Assembly (NCBI RefSeq): GCF_003259615.1
Contig: NZ_QLLR01000002.1
Coordinates: forward strand, 62,001-126,000
DNA: 64,000 nucleotides
DNA from: Pedobacter cryoconitis
Lineage (GTDB): Bacteria; Bacteroidota; Bacteroidia; Sphingobacteriales; Sphingobacteriaceae
Direction: 5' to 3'
Shown here piece by piece: positions 17,883-26,479 of the stretch. The notes under the pieces are model-generated. The model searched no databases. It was not told where the DNA came from and was given only the letters and a program-made list of their open reading frames with translations. The translations under genes were made by a program, and so were the position numbers. Position 1 is the stretch's first letter. Each line of letters begins with the position of its first letter.

Positions 17883-19010
17883 ATGAAACATGGCGCTAAC
17901 GAAATAATGCTGGATAAATTAAGGCTAAGACAGGCTAATTATACTTTTCGTAGTTTACAGAAAGAGAATGATTTGTATGACTTCAGCTCAAATGATTATT
18001 TAGGTTTAGCACGCTCTTATGAGTTGCATCAGGCGATTCAGGAAGCACTAAAAAAACACCCGCAGGCAGCAAATGGCGCAACAGGCTCCAGGTTACTTAG
18101 CGGCAATTCTGCTTTTACTGAAGCGCTGGAACAGGAGATTGCAGGTTATCATCAGGCAGCAAATGGATTGATTTTCAATGCTGGATATGCAGCAAATTCT
18201 GCGATATTTTCCTGCCTGCCTCAAAAAGGCGATACGATCCTTTATGATGAGCTCATCCATGCTTCGGTTATTGACGGGGCAAGATTGAGTTTTGCTTCAC
18301 GGTTTAAGTTCAGCCATAATGATCTGGAAGACCTGGAAAAAAAACTGAAAAGAAGTACCGGAGTATGTTATGTCGCGGTGGAAAGTATTTATTCAATGGA
18401 CGGGGACAGTGCCGATTTGCTTGGCATTGCGAAGTTATGTACAAAATATCAGGCACATTTAATCGTTGACGAGGCACATGCTTTTGGTGTGATCGGCACT
18501 GGGTTAGTTGATTCACTGGGAATACAACAACTGGTTTTTGCACGCATCGTTACGTTTGGAAAAGCACTGGGCTTACATGGTTCAATTATATTAGGCACTG
18601 ATTTACTGAGAGATTACCTCATTAACTTCGCGCGTCCCTTTATCTACACTACCGCCCTACCCTTCTCTCAGCTGCTGGGAATACAAGTTGCTTACAAGCA
18701 TCTTTTAGCACTCAATGAACCTTGGACTGCTTTACACCATAAATCTTCGCTCCTGAAGGCTAATTTACCGCTTCAGCACCATACAGGATGCATCAGCAAT
18801 ATAGGTGCAATACATTGCCTGGCTATTGCCGGAAATGCGGAGGCCATCCAATTCAGCCGTGCTTTACAAAGCAAAGGTTTTGATGTACGGCCAATTTTAA
18901 GCCCTACTGTCCCAAAAGGAAAGGAAAGGCTGCGTATCTGTATTCATACTCATAATACGGATGATGAGATTCTCGAATTATGCTATCATATTAAACAACT
19001 GAGTCAATAA
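17883..19010 (+). CDS. bioF: 8-amino-7-oxononanoate synthase
   Basis: PLP enzyme of the alpha-oxoamine synthase family that joins pimeloyl-ACP or -CoA to alanine, releasing CO2, in biotin synthesis. DFSSNDYLGLA at the N-terminus, TGSRLLSGN, VDEAHAFGVIG (PLP-binding aspartate and histidine) and TFGKALGLHGS (Schiff-base lysine) are all present; 375 residues is the normal length. A second in-frame ATG lies at 17907. It follows the diiron protein gene by 1 bp and precedes bioD by 5 bp. Confidence 0.93.
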   Translation: MKHGANEIMLDKLRLRQANYTFRSLQKENDLYDFSSNDYLGLARSYELHQAIQEALKKHPQAANGATGSRLLSGNSAFTEALEQEIAGYHQAANGLIFNAGYAANSAIFSCLPQKGDTILYDELIHASVIDGARLSFASRFKFSHNDLEDLEKKLKRSTGVCYVAVESIYSMDGDSADLLGIAKLCTKYQAHLIVDEAHAFGVIGTGLVDSLGIQQLVFARIVTFGKALGLHGSIILGTDLLRDYLINFARPFIYTTALPFSQLLGIQVAYKHLLALNEPWTALHHKSSLLKANLPLQHHTGCISNIGAIHCLAIAGNAEAIQFSRALQSKGFDVRPILSPTVPKGKERLRICIHTHNTDDEILELCYHIKQLSQ

Positions 19011-19015
19011 ATTAT

Positions 19016-19648
19016 ATGGACAATAAACCCTTATTCATCACTGGCATTGGCACTGAAGTCGGAAAGACTATTGTTTCTGCCGTAATTACTGAACAACTGA
19101 AAGCTGATTACTGGAAACCTGTGCAAGCGGGAGACCTGAACAACACTGATACCGACAAGGTGAAACGTCTGATCAGCAATGACAGAAGTGTTTTTCATCC
19201 TGAAACATTTCAATTCGAAATGGCAGAATCACCACATCGCGCAGCAAAAAGTGAAGGAATTGAAATATCTCTTCAGGATTTCTACCTCCCTGAAACGGAC
19301 AACCAGTTATTAATTGAGGGTGCTGGTGGCTTATTCGTTCCGCTTTCCCACCGGTTTCTGATGATTGACCTGATCAGGCTTTTAGGTGCAGATGTAGTAT
19401 TGGTAGCCAGAAACTACCTGGGTTGTATTAACCATACTTTATTAAGCATCCATGCTTTAACGAGTAAAAACATCCCACTGAAACATTTAGTGCTCAATGG
19501 AGATTTCGATTTTGACACCTTGAATGTACTTCTTCATCATCTGCCAAAAAACAGTACATGGAGCAAGTTGCCTGAATTCAAAACAATTAACAGAGAAGCA
19601 ATTGCTAATGCACCTTTTCAGTTTAGTCCTATTCCAATTATCAATTAA
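19016..19648 (+). CDS. bioD: Dethiobiotin synthetase
   Basis: ATP-dependent carboxylase that closes the ureido ring of dethiobiotin from 7,8-diaminononanoate and CO2. The P-loop GIGTEVGKT is at residues 6-14, YWKPVQAG follows with the catalytic lysine, and [11 protein letters not shown] is the second nucleotide-proximal loop. The 210 residues match the family. It lies between bioF and bioB in the operon. Confidence 0.93.
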   Translation: MDNKPLFITGIGTEVGKTIVSAVITEQLKADYWKPVQAGDLNNTDTDKVKRLISNDRSVFHPETFQFEMAESPHRAAKSEGIEISLQDFYLPETDNQLLIEGAGGLFVPLSHRFLMIDLIRLLGADVVLVARNYLGCINHTLLSIHALTSKNIPLKHLVLNGDFDFDTLNVLLHHLPKNSTWSKLPEFKTINREAIANAPFQFSPIPIIN

Positions 19649-19659
19649 ATTTATTTAGC

Positions 19660-20661
19660 ATGAACAATAATACTATAACTATACGCAATGACTGGTCTAT
19701 CCAGGAAATCGAAAGCATCTATCATCAGCCGCTGCTGGAGCTTGTTTACCAGGCTGCAACTGTGCATCGTCAATGGCATAAAGCCAGCGAGGTTCAGGTT
19801 TGCACTTTATTATCTGTAAAAACTGGTGGCTGCCCGGAGGATTGTTCTTATTGTGGGCAGGCGGCCCGCTATCATACAGGAATCACGGTAAAAGCATTAA
19901 TGTCAAAGGATGATGTAGTGGCTATTGCACAAAGAGCCAAGGATTCTGGTTCTTCGCGTTTTTGTATGGCCGCAGCATGGCGCGAAGTACGCGATAACCG
20001 GGATTTTGAAAACATACTTGAAATGGTACAGGGTGTAAATGAGATTGGTTTAGAGGTTTGTTGTACGCTTGGCATGATCAGCGAAACACAAGCCGCAAGA
20101 CTACAGGAGGCTGGATTATATGCTTATAATCATAATCTGGATACTTCTAAAGATTATTATCAGGAAATTATCAATACACGTACCTATGATGACCGGTTAT
20201 CCACCTTGAACAATGTCAGAAAAGCAGGAATTTCTGTGTGTTCGGGTGGGATCATCGGACTGGGAGAAACACATGCAGACCGGATTAACATGCTCCATAC
20301 TTTGTCAACGCTGGCGCAGCATCCGGAATCTGTTCCTGTAAATGCACTGGCAAGAGTAAAGGGTACGCCATTGGCTGATTTACCAAAAGTTGACGCGTGG
20401 GAAATGGTCAGAATGATTGCTACAGCAAGAATCCTGATGCCAAAGTCTATGGTCAGGTTAAGTGCCGGACGCGCAGAAATGACGACTGAAGAACAGTCCT
20501 GGTGTTTCATGGCTGGTGCCAATTCTATTTTCACCAGTGAAAGTGAGGAACTGCTGGTTACCCCAAATCCAAGGTTGGATGACGACCGGAAAATGTTTGA
20601 TTTGTTAGGTTTAAAACCTATGCAAAAAGAGAAATCAATAAACACAAACCCTGTATTATGA
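19660..20661 (+). CDS. bioB: Biotin synthase, radical SAM
   Basis: Inserts sulfur into dethiobiotin. The radical-SAM cluster motif is [10 protein letters not shown] (CxxxCxxC); YNHNLDTS and SGGIIGLGE are family landmarks, and the auxiliary 2Fe-2S cluster ligands include C in FCMAAAW and CCTLGM. The 333 residues match the E. coli type. The stop overlaps the bioA start by 4 bp, so the two are translationally coupled. Confidence 0.95.
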   Translation: MNNNTITIRNDWSIQEIESIYHQPLLELVYQAATVHRQWHKASEVQVCTLLSVKTGGCPEDCSYCGQAARYHTGITVKALMSKDDVVAIAQRAKDSGSSRFCMAAAWREVRDNRDFENILEMVQGVNEIGLEVCCTLGMISETQAARLQEAGLYAYNHNLDTSKDYYQEIINTRTYDDRLSTLNNVRKAGISVCSGGIIGLGETHADRINMLHTLSTLAQHPESVPVNALARVKGTPLADLPKVDAWEMVRMIATARILMPKSMVRLSAGRAEMTTEEQSWCFMAGANSIFTSESEELLVTPNPRLDDDRKMFDLLGLKPMQKEKSINTNPVL

Positions 20662-21947
20662 GCTTAGTAGAAGAAGATACCTTAAGTTTAACTGAAAGAG
20701 ATTTAAAAGTCATCTGGCATCCTTATACCCAAATGTTAAATGCAATTATCCCTACAGCGATTGTCCGTGCTGAAGGCTCTTATCTGTTTGATGAGGAAGG
20801 ACGGCAGTATATTGACGCGATCTCTTCGTGGTGGGTAATTCTTCATGGCCACTCCCACCCTTACATTGCGGACCGGGTAGCTGCACAAATCAAAAAGCTT
20901 GACCAGGTGATTTTTGCAGGTTTCACACATGAGCCTGCCGTTGAACTTGCTGAAAAGCTATTGGACATGCTGCCTCAAAATCAGGAAAAAGTGTTTTACA
21001 CGGATAACGGGTCTACCTCAGTAGAGGTGGCTTTAAAGATGTGTATGCAGTATTGGCACAATCAGAAAAAGTCAAAAACCAAAGTAATGGCTTTTCAAAA
21101 TGGCTATCATGGAGACACTTTTGGTGCGATGTCGGTTAGCGGCCGCAGCGCGTGGACAGCTCCTTTTGATACTTATTTATTTGAGGTGCTGTACATTGAT
21201 CTTCCTACAGCAGAAAATTTACCCGGGCTGAAAAAGCAGATTTCTGCGGTTAGTGATCAGCTGGCCTGTTTTGTTTATGAACCTCTGGTTCAGGGATCTG
21301 CGGGAATGTTAATGTATGGAGCCGCTGAATTGGATGAGTTAATGAGGCATTGCAGGTCGGAAAATGTACTGATGATACAGGATGAGGTTTTTACCGGATT
21401 CGGGCGCACAGGGAAACATTTTGCTGCAAATCATTTGGTAGAAAAACCAGATGTAATGTGTTTTTCCAAGGGCTTGACCGGAGGGACAATGCCTTTAGGG
21501 GTAACGACTTGTTCGCAGGAGATTTATAATGCGTTTTTATCAGAAGATAAGATGAAGACTTTGTTTCATGGACATTCTTTTACCGCAAACCCACTGGCCT
21601 GTACGGCAGCTTCTGCGAGCATTGATTTATTACTGCGGGAGGAAACTCAGCAGCATATAGACCGGATCTGTGGCAAACATGCTGGCTTCCTTCAAAGGAT
21701 AAAAGGACACATGCGGGTGGAATCGGCAAGACAGACGGGTACAATTTTAGCTATTGAGTGGCGTAGTGAAACTGGCACTTCTTATTTCGACGACCTGAGG
21801 AATTTATTATATGATTACTTTTTGAATAAGGGAATTTTAATGCGTCCGCTGGGAAATGTAATTTATATTCTGCCACCTTATTGTATTAGCGATGAAGATC
21901 TGGATCGTATTTACGAAGAGATCGAGGGGGCACTGGGACTTTATTAA
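20658..21947 (+). CDS. bioA: Adenosylmethionine-8-amino-7-oxononanoate aminotransferase
   Basis: Class III PLP aminotransferase that converts KAPA to DAPA with SAM as the usual amino donor. IWHPYTQM at the N-terminus and [12 protein letters not shown] are BioA signatures; [11 protein letters not shown] holds the PLP aspartate, and [14 protein letters not shown] the Schiff-base lysine. Normal length (429 residues). It is the last gene of the operon and is followed at once by a strong terminator. Confidence 0.94.
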   Translation: MSLVEEDTLSLTERDLKVIWHPYTQMLNAIIPTAIVRAEGSYLFDEEGRQYIDAISSWWVILHGHSHPYIADRVAAQIKKLDQVIFAGFTHEPAVELAEKLLDMLPQNQEKVFYTDNGSTSVEVALKMCMQYWHNQKKSKTKVMAFQNGYHGDTFGAMSVSGRSAWTAPFDTYLFEVLYIDLPTAENLPGLKKQISAVSDQLACFVYEPLVQGSAGMLMYGAAELDELMRHCRSENVLMIQDEVFTGFGRTGKHFAANHLVEKPDVMCFSKGLTGGTMPLGVTTCSQEIYNAFLSEDKMKTLFHGHSFTANPLACTAASASIDLLLREETQQHIDRICGKHAGFLQRIKGHMRVESARQTGTILAIEWRSETGTSYFDDLRNLLYDYFLNKGILMRPLGNVIYILPPYCISDEDLDRIYEEIEGALGLY

Positions 21948-21951
21948 GTAC

Positions 21952-21985
21952 ACAGGGGGCTTTTTAATAGCCCCCTGTTTTTTAT
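21952..21985. terminator. Terminator between bioA and the convergent GT10 gene
   Basis: A perfect 10-bp stem, ACAGGGGGCT with AGCCCCCTGT (21952-21961, 21969-21978), is followed by a T run. It reaches the stop codon of the opposing gene. Confidence 0.9.
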
Positions 21986-22854
21986 CCAAAGCGTTTCTCT
22001 AAAATAATCTCCTTAAGTTTTGTATACAGGTTATAGTGATTGAAATAAATATCTTTATTTCTTGTGGATAGTGGAGCTGGTTCTTTAATAATATTTTTGA
22101 TATCTGCTAATATAGTGGGACTATCCAGATCAATTGTCCTGATATAACGTTCATCGTAAATATCACTGATATTCGGTGCACCGTTATAGATAGGAATAGT
22201 ATTACATAAGGCACAATCCACAAATTTTTCTGTCACATAATTCCATTCGTTTGAATTTTCAATTGCAATAGAGTACTCGTAGGGCAGTAATCCGCTAAAT
22301 TTGTATTCCAATGCGCCTTTAAATCGCCTGTCTTCAATTTCCAATCGCTTACCATAAATATCAATGTCCAGATCTGAGTCTAGTATTTTATTTAAAAGAC
22401 CTATACGTTTGTGATAGTTTCCTATGGGCTTGTTTAAATAGGAAACTATCATAGAGAGCTTTTTCTCTTTTTTGGTATTTGCAGCTGCATCAAAAAATGC
22501 GTGTGGTACATGATCATGATAAAACATATAGGAAGGTGATATGATCACGTCTCCTCCGATATGAAGGTTGTGTGTTTTTTCAAATAATTCAGGATCATGA
22601 ACGAGCACATAGTCACTGTGCAGCAAGAAATCGATGTATTCATGGGCTTTACTCCAGGAGGGCTCCTGAATGACAGTAATCACCTTAGCTTTCGGGGTAA
22701 TGGGTTCATCGGTACGGTTGAACACCACAGCATAGTCATAATCGTTTGCAATGGTAAAGGCCAAATCACTGTCTTTAATAAGATAATTTGCTTTAAATCT
22801 TTTCAACAGGTTCTCTGAACCGTCATAGTTGGAGAGAAATTTGATTTTTATCAT
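21982..22854 (-). CDS. GT10 family (alpha-1,3-fucosyltransferase-like) glycosyltransferase
   Basis: Inverting glycosyltransferase related to bacterial and eukaryotic alpha-1,3/4-fucosyltransferases. The C-terminal half has the GDP-sugar motif, here YSIAIENSNEWNYVTEKFVD, followed by CNTIPIYNGAPNI. The paralogue at 26476-27333 is closely similar throughout. I chose the ATG at 22854 (MIKIKFLSNYDG) because it aligns with the paralogue's start and lies 31 bp after the predicted -10 box start; a longer frame to 22947 would run through the promoter. GDP-fucose is the family's usual donor, but related proteins use other GDP sugars. Confidence 0.87.
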   Translation of the reverse strand: MIKIKFLSNYDGSENLLKRFKANYLIKDSDLAFTIANDYDYAVVFNRTDEPITPKAKVITVIQEPSWSKAHEYIDFLLHSDYVLVHDPELFEKTHNLHIGGDVIISPSYMFYHDHVPHAFFDAAANTKKEKKLSMIVSYLNKPIGNYHKRIGLLNKILDSDLDIDIYGKRLEIEDRRFKGALEYKFSGLLPYEYSIAIENSNEWNYVTEKFVDCALCNTIPIYNGAPNISDIYDERYIRTIDLDSPTILADIKNIIKEPAPLSTRNKDIYFNHYNLYTKLKEIILEKRFG

Positions 22855-22877
22855 TGGTATTTGCTTTTTATAGATAC

Positions 22878-22937
22878 CTAAGATAAAGAATGGGAAAAGC
22901 AGCGCATAGTCTCCACGTATTTTGGGACATATGACCC
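22878..22937 (-). promoter_or_regulatory. Palindromic operator and -10 box for the GT10 gene (site 2)
   Basis: The palindrome at 22924-22937 reads GGGTCATATGTCCC toward the gene (long-spacing orientation). The -10 box TATCTTAG at 22885-22878 begins 38 bp after it, the same as sites 3, 4, 5, 6 and 7 in their minus direction. Confidence 0.8.
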
Positions 22938-22953
22938 TATCGGGCATAAAAAA

Positions 22954-22977
22954 ACCGGTCCGATAAATCGGACCGGT
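22954..22977 (-). terminator. Terminator of the cold-shock gene
   Basis: A 10-bp stem ACCGGTCCGA/TCGGACCGGT with a TAAA loop, followed on the minus strand by seven T. It separates the cold-shock gene from regulatory site 2, which starts 17 bp further on. Confidence 0.88.
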
Positions 22978-23003
22978 CTAGGTCAATTATATAGTTAATA
23001 AAC

Positions 23004-23195
23004 TTAAACTAACTGAACATTAATTGCGTTAAGACCTTTACGGCCTTCTTCTACATCATAAGTAACTTTATCGTTCTCACGGATGCTAGCCATTAGGCCT
23101 GTTGAATGAACAAAGATTTCACTGTCACCATTTGCTGGTACGATAAATCCGAAACCTTTAGTTTCATTAAAAAATTTTACTACTCCTTCTTGCAT
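23004..23195 (-). CDS. Cold-shock domain protein (CspA family)
   Basis: Single-stranded nucleic-acid chaperone of 63 residues with an OB fold. RNP1 is KGFGFIVP and RNP2 is EIFVHST. I chose the ATG at 23195 (MQEGVVKFFN), the usual family start; the frame extends to 23219 with an asparagine-rich leader that has no family match. It is a stand-alone gene with its own terminator. Confidence 0.93.
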   Translation of the reverse strand: MQEGVVKFFNETKGFGFIVPANGDSEIFVHSTGLMASIRENDKVTYDVEEGRKGLNAINVQLV

Positions 23196-23273
23196 TGTAT
23201 TATTATTATAAATATTCACAAATGTAGTTATATATTTTCATATACTTTAAAAAAACGAATAATATTTTTCTTA

Positions 23274-23600
23274 TCAGACTAAAACGGCCTTGGTATTGTA
23301 GTTAAAGAAGCGTTCGTAAACAATCTTGCCCCCTTTGACTTCGAATACCCATGATTCATTTAAAGTGCTTCTACCGATGTCTTTAAGGGTCACATCCATT
23401 TTTAGCCGCAAACAAAAATACTCCCCGACTACCAACAGTTCAGAGATTTCTGCAGCATCGGTTTGCTCCATCTTCCTGGAATACAAAAACCCCGGGGTTT
23501 GATGAATAGTATGGTCTGAATAAAATGCTTTGATAGCGTCCTCATTTTTACCATCCCGCCAAAATTGAATGAATTTATCCGCAACTTCCTGAGTGTTCAT
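23274..23600 (-). CDS. SnoaL-like / NTF2-fold protein
   Basis: Small 108-residue protein with the sequence pattern of the SnoaL-like superfamily: an N-terminal helix VADKFIQFWRDG, DHTIHQTPG, and a final strand segment ESWVFEVKGGKIVYERFFNY. Members are diverse (isomerases, hydrolases, binding proteins), so no reaction is assigned. It stands alone, with 247 bp of AT-rich DNA upstream where I see nothing. Confidence 0.75.
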   Translation of the reverse strand: MNTQEVADKFIQFWRDGKNEDAIKAFYSDHTIHQTPGFLYSRKMEQTDAAEISELLVVGEYFCLRLKMDVTLKDIGRSTLNESWVFEVKGGKIVYERFFNYNTKAVLV

Positions 23601-23847
23601 TATTGATTAATTTTGATATATTTAATTAAATACCCGAAATTACAAAAGAAATATTGATACTTAAGTATATGATAATCAAATAAATAAGAAAATAAAATAA
23701 CTTAAAAAAGCTATTTCGTTTTAGTTTTCCTGAATAATCGATATAGCTTTCTATAATAATTTTTAAGATTATATTTTGCACATAACTTGGTATGGTAGTG
23801 GCGATACCTGTTGTATCTTCCGTAATTAAATCTGTTGATATATCCCA

Positions 23848-24411
23848 TTAATATAATCCTAAAGCGACTTCCACCTGATTGTCTTTAATCAAATCCAGGC
23901 TGTTCAGTTGTTGCGCCATGTAAATACTGGTTAATCTTCCTGTTCCTTCTACTGCTACATATGGCCCGATCTTGTCTACAGCCAAAAGGGTAATCCCTTG
24001 CAGTTTAACTTCTCCGTCTTTGAGCGCGTTGTAGATACCGGTAACCCGTGGATCAAGAAATGGCATTTCATTAATGTTTCTGGCCGCATCGGCTACCAGG
24101 TAAGATCCATCTGTATTTCTTTCCCAACCAGGCAGTTGCAGGGTATAAACCATATCAAGATCTGATCTGTTAATTTCCAATATTGCTTTGTACCATTTGA
24201 CATACAGGGAAATTGAGTCTACCAGACTTTGTTTGAATTCCAATACTACATCTATCCCCTCCCGTTCCAGGTAGCGGTTACCCGAAAAGAGCATTTTCAT
24301 AGTCTCTTCTCGTCCTGATTCATAAAGTGGGTTGAAGAATTCTGAATATACTTCCCCTATTGCCCATCTTCTGAGGACTTCATGCCGGTCAATTTTTTCT
24401 ATTATTTTCAT
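23848..24411 (-). CDS. Unknown protein in the glycosyltransferase regulon (ParB-like core possible)
   Basis: I do not recognise this 187-residue cytoplasmic protein. It has an acidic, aromatic sequence with no signal peptide or membrane helix. Near the C-terminus VAVEGTGRLTSIYMAQQ loosely recalls the ExxxR motif of ParB/sulfiredoxin-fold proteins, which is only a weak hint. It is the second gene, 36 bp after 24448-24942, of a two-gene unit transcribed from regulatory site 3, so it is tied to the same system as the glycosyltransferases. Confidence 0.65.
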   Translation of the reverse strand: MKIIEKIDRHEVLRRWAIGEVYSEFFNPLYESGREETMKMLFSGNRYLEREGIDVVLEFKQSLVDSISLYVKWYKAILEINRSDLDMVYTLQLPGWERNTDGSYLVADAARNINEMPFLDPRVTGIYNALKDGEVKLQGITLLAVDKIGPYVAVEGTGRLTSIYMAQQLNSLDLIKDNQVEVALGLY

Positions 24412-24447
24412 CTGATTGGTGGGTTAAATGTGAATGGATATTTTACA

Positions 24448-24942
24448 CTATTGCCAGGTAAAGTCTACCTTTTCGAATAGCTTGGGAGTCCCCATGTTAT
24501 TGGGCAGTTCGACTACGTTGATGAAGAAATTCGTTTCAGCGATATACAGGGGCACTCTGAATATAGTCTGTTCTTCAAAGTCTGGTTCTTCGCTTACTGG
24601 TGTAACATCAAAAGTGATTCTTCCATAGCTCAATTGGAATAATTTCCGGTCTTTGCCATAACCTACGGGTATACATTCTAAAGACTGGATCCGCTCTGCA
24701 AGATCTGGAAGTATCCACCGGATGGGATTAAAATACAGCACATAAAACAGGTCAGGAAGATACAGAAACTGATGTTTGAAGAACTCACTGAGACGTTCTT
24801 CTTCGGTCAGTATTTTGGGCATAAAATAAACATATTGGGGAATGGCAGTTTCTTCAAAGGGATACATAATTACCCCATCAATAGGTTTTAAAACACGGTC
24901 TCTGGCCTCTGCATATGCTAAAAAGGATGTCATACTACTCAT
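24448..24942 (-). CDS. Unknown protein in the glycosyltransferase regulon
   Basis: No family recognised. It is 164 residues, soluble and rich in aromatic and proline residues (for example QYVYFMPKIL and YLPDLFYVLYFNPIRWILP), with a beta-rich C-terminal half. It is the first gene of a pair read from the minus-direction promoter of site 3; the predicted -10 box starts 48 bp before its ATG. The shared promoter type and the pairing with the other unknown gene suggest a joint role in the glycosyltransferase/small-protein system. Confidence 0.65.
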   Translation of the reverse strand: MSSMTSFLAYAEARDRVLKPIDGVIMYPFEETAIPQYVYFMPKILTEEERLSEFFKHQFLYLPDLFYVLYFNPIRWILPDLAERIQSLECIPVGYGKDRKLFQLSYGRITFDVTPVSEEPDFEEQTIFRVPLYIAETNFFINVVELPNNMGTPKLFEKVDFTWQ

Positions 24943-24982
24943 AAACTGTTGTTAAATTTAGTGTTGGATTTCACGGTCAGTT

Positions 24983-25073
24983 CCAAGTTACAAAGAAATC
25001 GAAAGGGTAATCAGGTGATTGGTTTTTTGGGACTTTTGACCCTGCAATGCGGGGCCAATGATTTTTAAATTGA
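24983..25073. promoter_or_regulatory. Divergent palindromic operator with two -10 boxes (site 3)
   Basis: Palindrome GGGACTTTTGACCC at 25029-25042. Plus direction: TAAATTGA box from 25066, 23 bp after it, for the SMR gene. Minus direction: TAACTTGG box from 24990, 38 bp after it, for the 24448-24942 gene. Both spacings are identical to those of sites 5, 6 and 7. Confidence 0.85.
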
Positions 25074-25117
25074 GGGTAAATAAATTACTTAAGATAACTG
25101 CGAGTAACTCCCTCCTT

Positions 25118-25450
25118 ATGAAAACATATATATTCTTTTTCCTTGCTATCATTTCAGAAATCATAGCGACTACAGCTTTAAAGGCATCAGAGGAGTTTAC
25201 AAGGTTCTGGCCCTCTGTTATTGTCTTCTGTGGATATGCAGTAGCCTTTTATTTACTAAGTCTGACCTTAAGAAAAATGGATCTTGGAATTGCTTATGCA
25301 ATCTGGTCTGGCGTGGGCATAGTTTTAGTTACAACGTTGGGAACCATTTTTTACAAACAAAAACCTGATATGCCAGCTGTTGTAGGCATGGTACTCATCA
25401 TAATTGGCGTAATTGTGATCAATTTATTCTCAAAAAATTCCGGACACTAG
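25118..25450 (+). CDS. Small multidrug resistance (SMR/EmrE-like) transporter
   Basis: Inner-membrane proton-coupled exporter of 110 residues with four hydrophobic helices. The essential membrane glutamate is E14 in FFFLAIISEIIATTALK, exactly as in EmrE; GYAVAFYLLSLTL and AYAIWSGVGIVL match helices 2 and 3. I chose the ATG at 25118 because it gives the family's standard start and lies about 40 nt after the predicted transcription start; an in-frame ATG at 25058 precedes the -10 box. SMR-like proteins can export toxic cations or flip lipid-linked sugars (ArnE/F relatives); the glycosyltransferase setting makes the second idea worth keeping, although the sequence is closer to EmrE. Confidence 0.9.
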   Translation: MKTYIFFFLAIISEIIATTALKASEEFTRFWPSVIVFCGYAVAFYLLSLTLRKMDLGIAYAIWSGVGIVLVTTLGTIFYKQKPDMPAVVGMVLIIIGVIVINLFSKNSGH

Positions 25451-25456
25451 CCGAAA

Positions 25457-26170
25457 TTATACACAAGTCCAGCCAGCCATCTTTCTATGGTTCCACTTTT
25501 TCTCCAGATAAAAAAATTCACTGGCAGCAATCGCGGCTTCTTCTGCCTGCTGGTCTAAAGTACAACTGTCCAGATGATCTACTACCGAGGAGGAAACCAG
25601 TGCATGTCTGAGTTTTAATGCGGCTAATGTATTGGCATAATCATTATCGGCACACCAAAATTGATAGTTTTCATCCAGTTTTCCGGTGAGCCTGAAAACA
25701 TCACGTTTCAAAAACAGACACCATCCCGCAACTTCATATCTGCTGCGGTAGCCCGTATAAAGCCCATTATCCTGCTCAAATCCCATTTTTGGGTGATGAA
25801 GAGAACAAAAAGGAGATGCGCTCGACAGGTCATAATATTTATGGAAGGATTTTAATATTTCAGTAGCCCAGCCTGGGTGGAAATGCAGGTCGTTATTGCA
25901 CAGGCAAACATATTTGGAGGAAGTAATATCGATTCCAATATTCATATACCGATGATAACCAAATGCTTCTTCAGGGTATATTGTAGTCGTATTTTTATAT
26001 TGAAAGGGCTTCATCTCTTGTTGTGACTCCATGACAACGACGTTGAACTTAATGGTTTCCTGATCTTCTGAGGCCATTAAAGAGTTGATGCAATGCTGTG
26101 TAATCAGTTTTAGCTCTTCGTTCTGTGCGAAGCTTAAGATAATGATGTCAATTTCGGTCTTGCTTTTCAT
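25457..26170 (-). CDS. GT2-like glycosyltransferase, NND-type
   Basis: GT-A fold glycosyltransferase of 238 residues. IDIIILSFAQNEELK opens the nucleotide-binding fold, VCLCNNDLHFHPGW holds the divalent-metal acidic motif (NND in place of DXD), and FWCADNDYANTL is the conserved late acidic motif. It is a clear paralogue of 30331-31050. I chose the ATG at 26170 (MKSKTEIDII), which matches the paralogue and lies 29 nt after its -10 box start; the frame continues upstream to 26206 into the promoter. Donor and acceptor are unknown. Confidence 0.83.
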   Translation of the reverse strand: MKSKTEIDIIILSFAQNEELKLITQHCINSLMASEDQETIKFNVVVMESQQEMKPFQYKNTTTIYPEEAFGYHRYMNIGIDITSSKYVCLCNNDLHFHPGWATEILKSFHKYYDLSSASPFCSLHHPKMGFEQDNGLYTGYRSRYEVAGWCLFLKRDVFRLTGKLDENYQFWCADNDYANTLAALKLRHALVSSSVVDHLDSCTLDQQAEEAAIAASEFFYLEKKWNHRKMAGWTCV

Positions 26171-26191
26171 AGGATACCTGTATTTGTTATG

Positions 26192-26251
26192 ACAAGTTAC
26201 AAACAAAATCAGATGGTTATCCTCAGTCTTGTATTTAGGGACATTTGACCC
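26192..26251 (-). promoter_or_regulatory. Palindromic operator and -10 box for the 25457-26170 gene (site 4a)
   Basis: Palindrome at 26238-26251 (GGGTCAAATGTCCC toward the gene). The TAACTTGT box from 26199 starts 38 bp beyond it. No -10 box is seen at the short spacing on the plus strand; that direction has its own site, 4b. Confidence 0.82.
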
Positions 26252-26278
26252 TGTTTATTGCTTTTTTATAGTAATTAT

Positions 26279-26323
26279 GGAACTTTTGACCCATTTAAAT
26301 CAAGAAGTAGTTAATTACCTTCA
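26279..26323 (+). promoter_or_regulatory. Palindromic operator and -10 box for the 46-codon gene (site 4b)
   Basis: GGAACTTTTGACCC at 26279-26292 differs from the consensus at one base. TACCTTCA at 26316-26323 starts exactly 23 bp after it. The predicted transcript begins about 11 nt before the small ORF's ATG. Confidence 0.6.
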
Positions 26324-26338
26324 AGTCAAAACAAAGCT

Positions 26339-26479
26339 ATGTCAAGATTTCTCAAAATCATTTTGTTCGTCTTAATGTCGGCGATAGTCGCTGACATATT
26401 TGTATTTTTATATCGGACAGGAACGCGGCCTGAACCACACCGAAAGGTAAATCCGCATTCTATATATACAGGTTATTAA
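26339..26479 (+). CDS. Small single-pass membrane protein, 46 residues
   Basis: A short gene supported by position instead of homology. The ATG follows a site-4b promoter at the spacing used by the other plus-strand genes. The product is a basic N-terminus (MSRFLKII), one hydrophobic helix of about 20 residues, then a charged, proline-containing tail ending in YTGY. Its stop overlaps the stop of the convergent GT10 gene by 4 bp. The function is unknown; it could be a small regulator, a toxin-like peptide or a membrane partner of a glycosyltransferase. No relative is recognised. Confidence 0.5.
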   Translation: MSRFLKIILFVLMSAIVADIFVFLYRTGTRPEPHRKVNPHSIYTGY

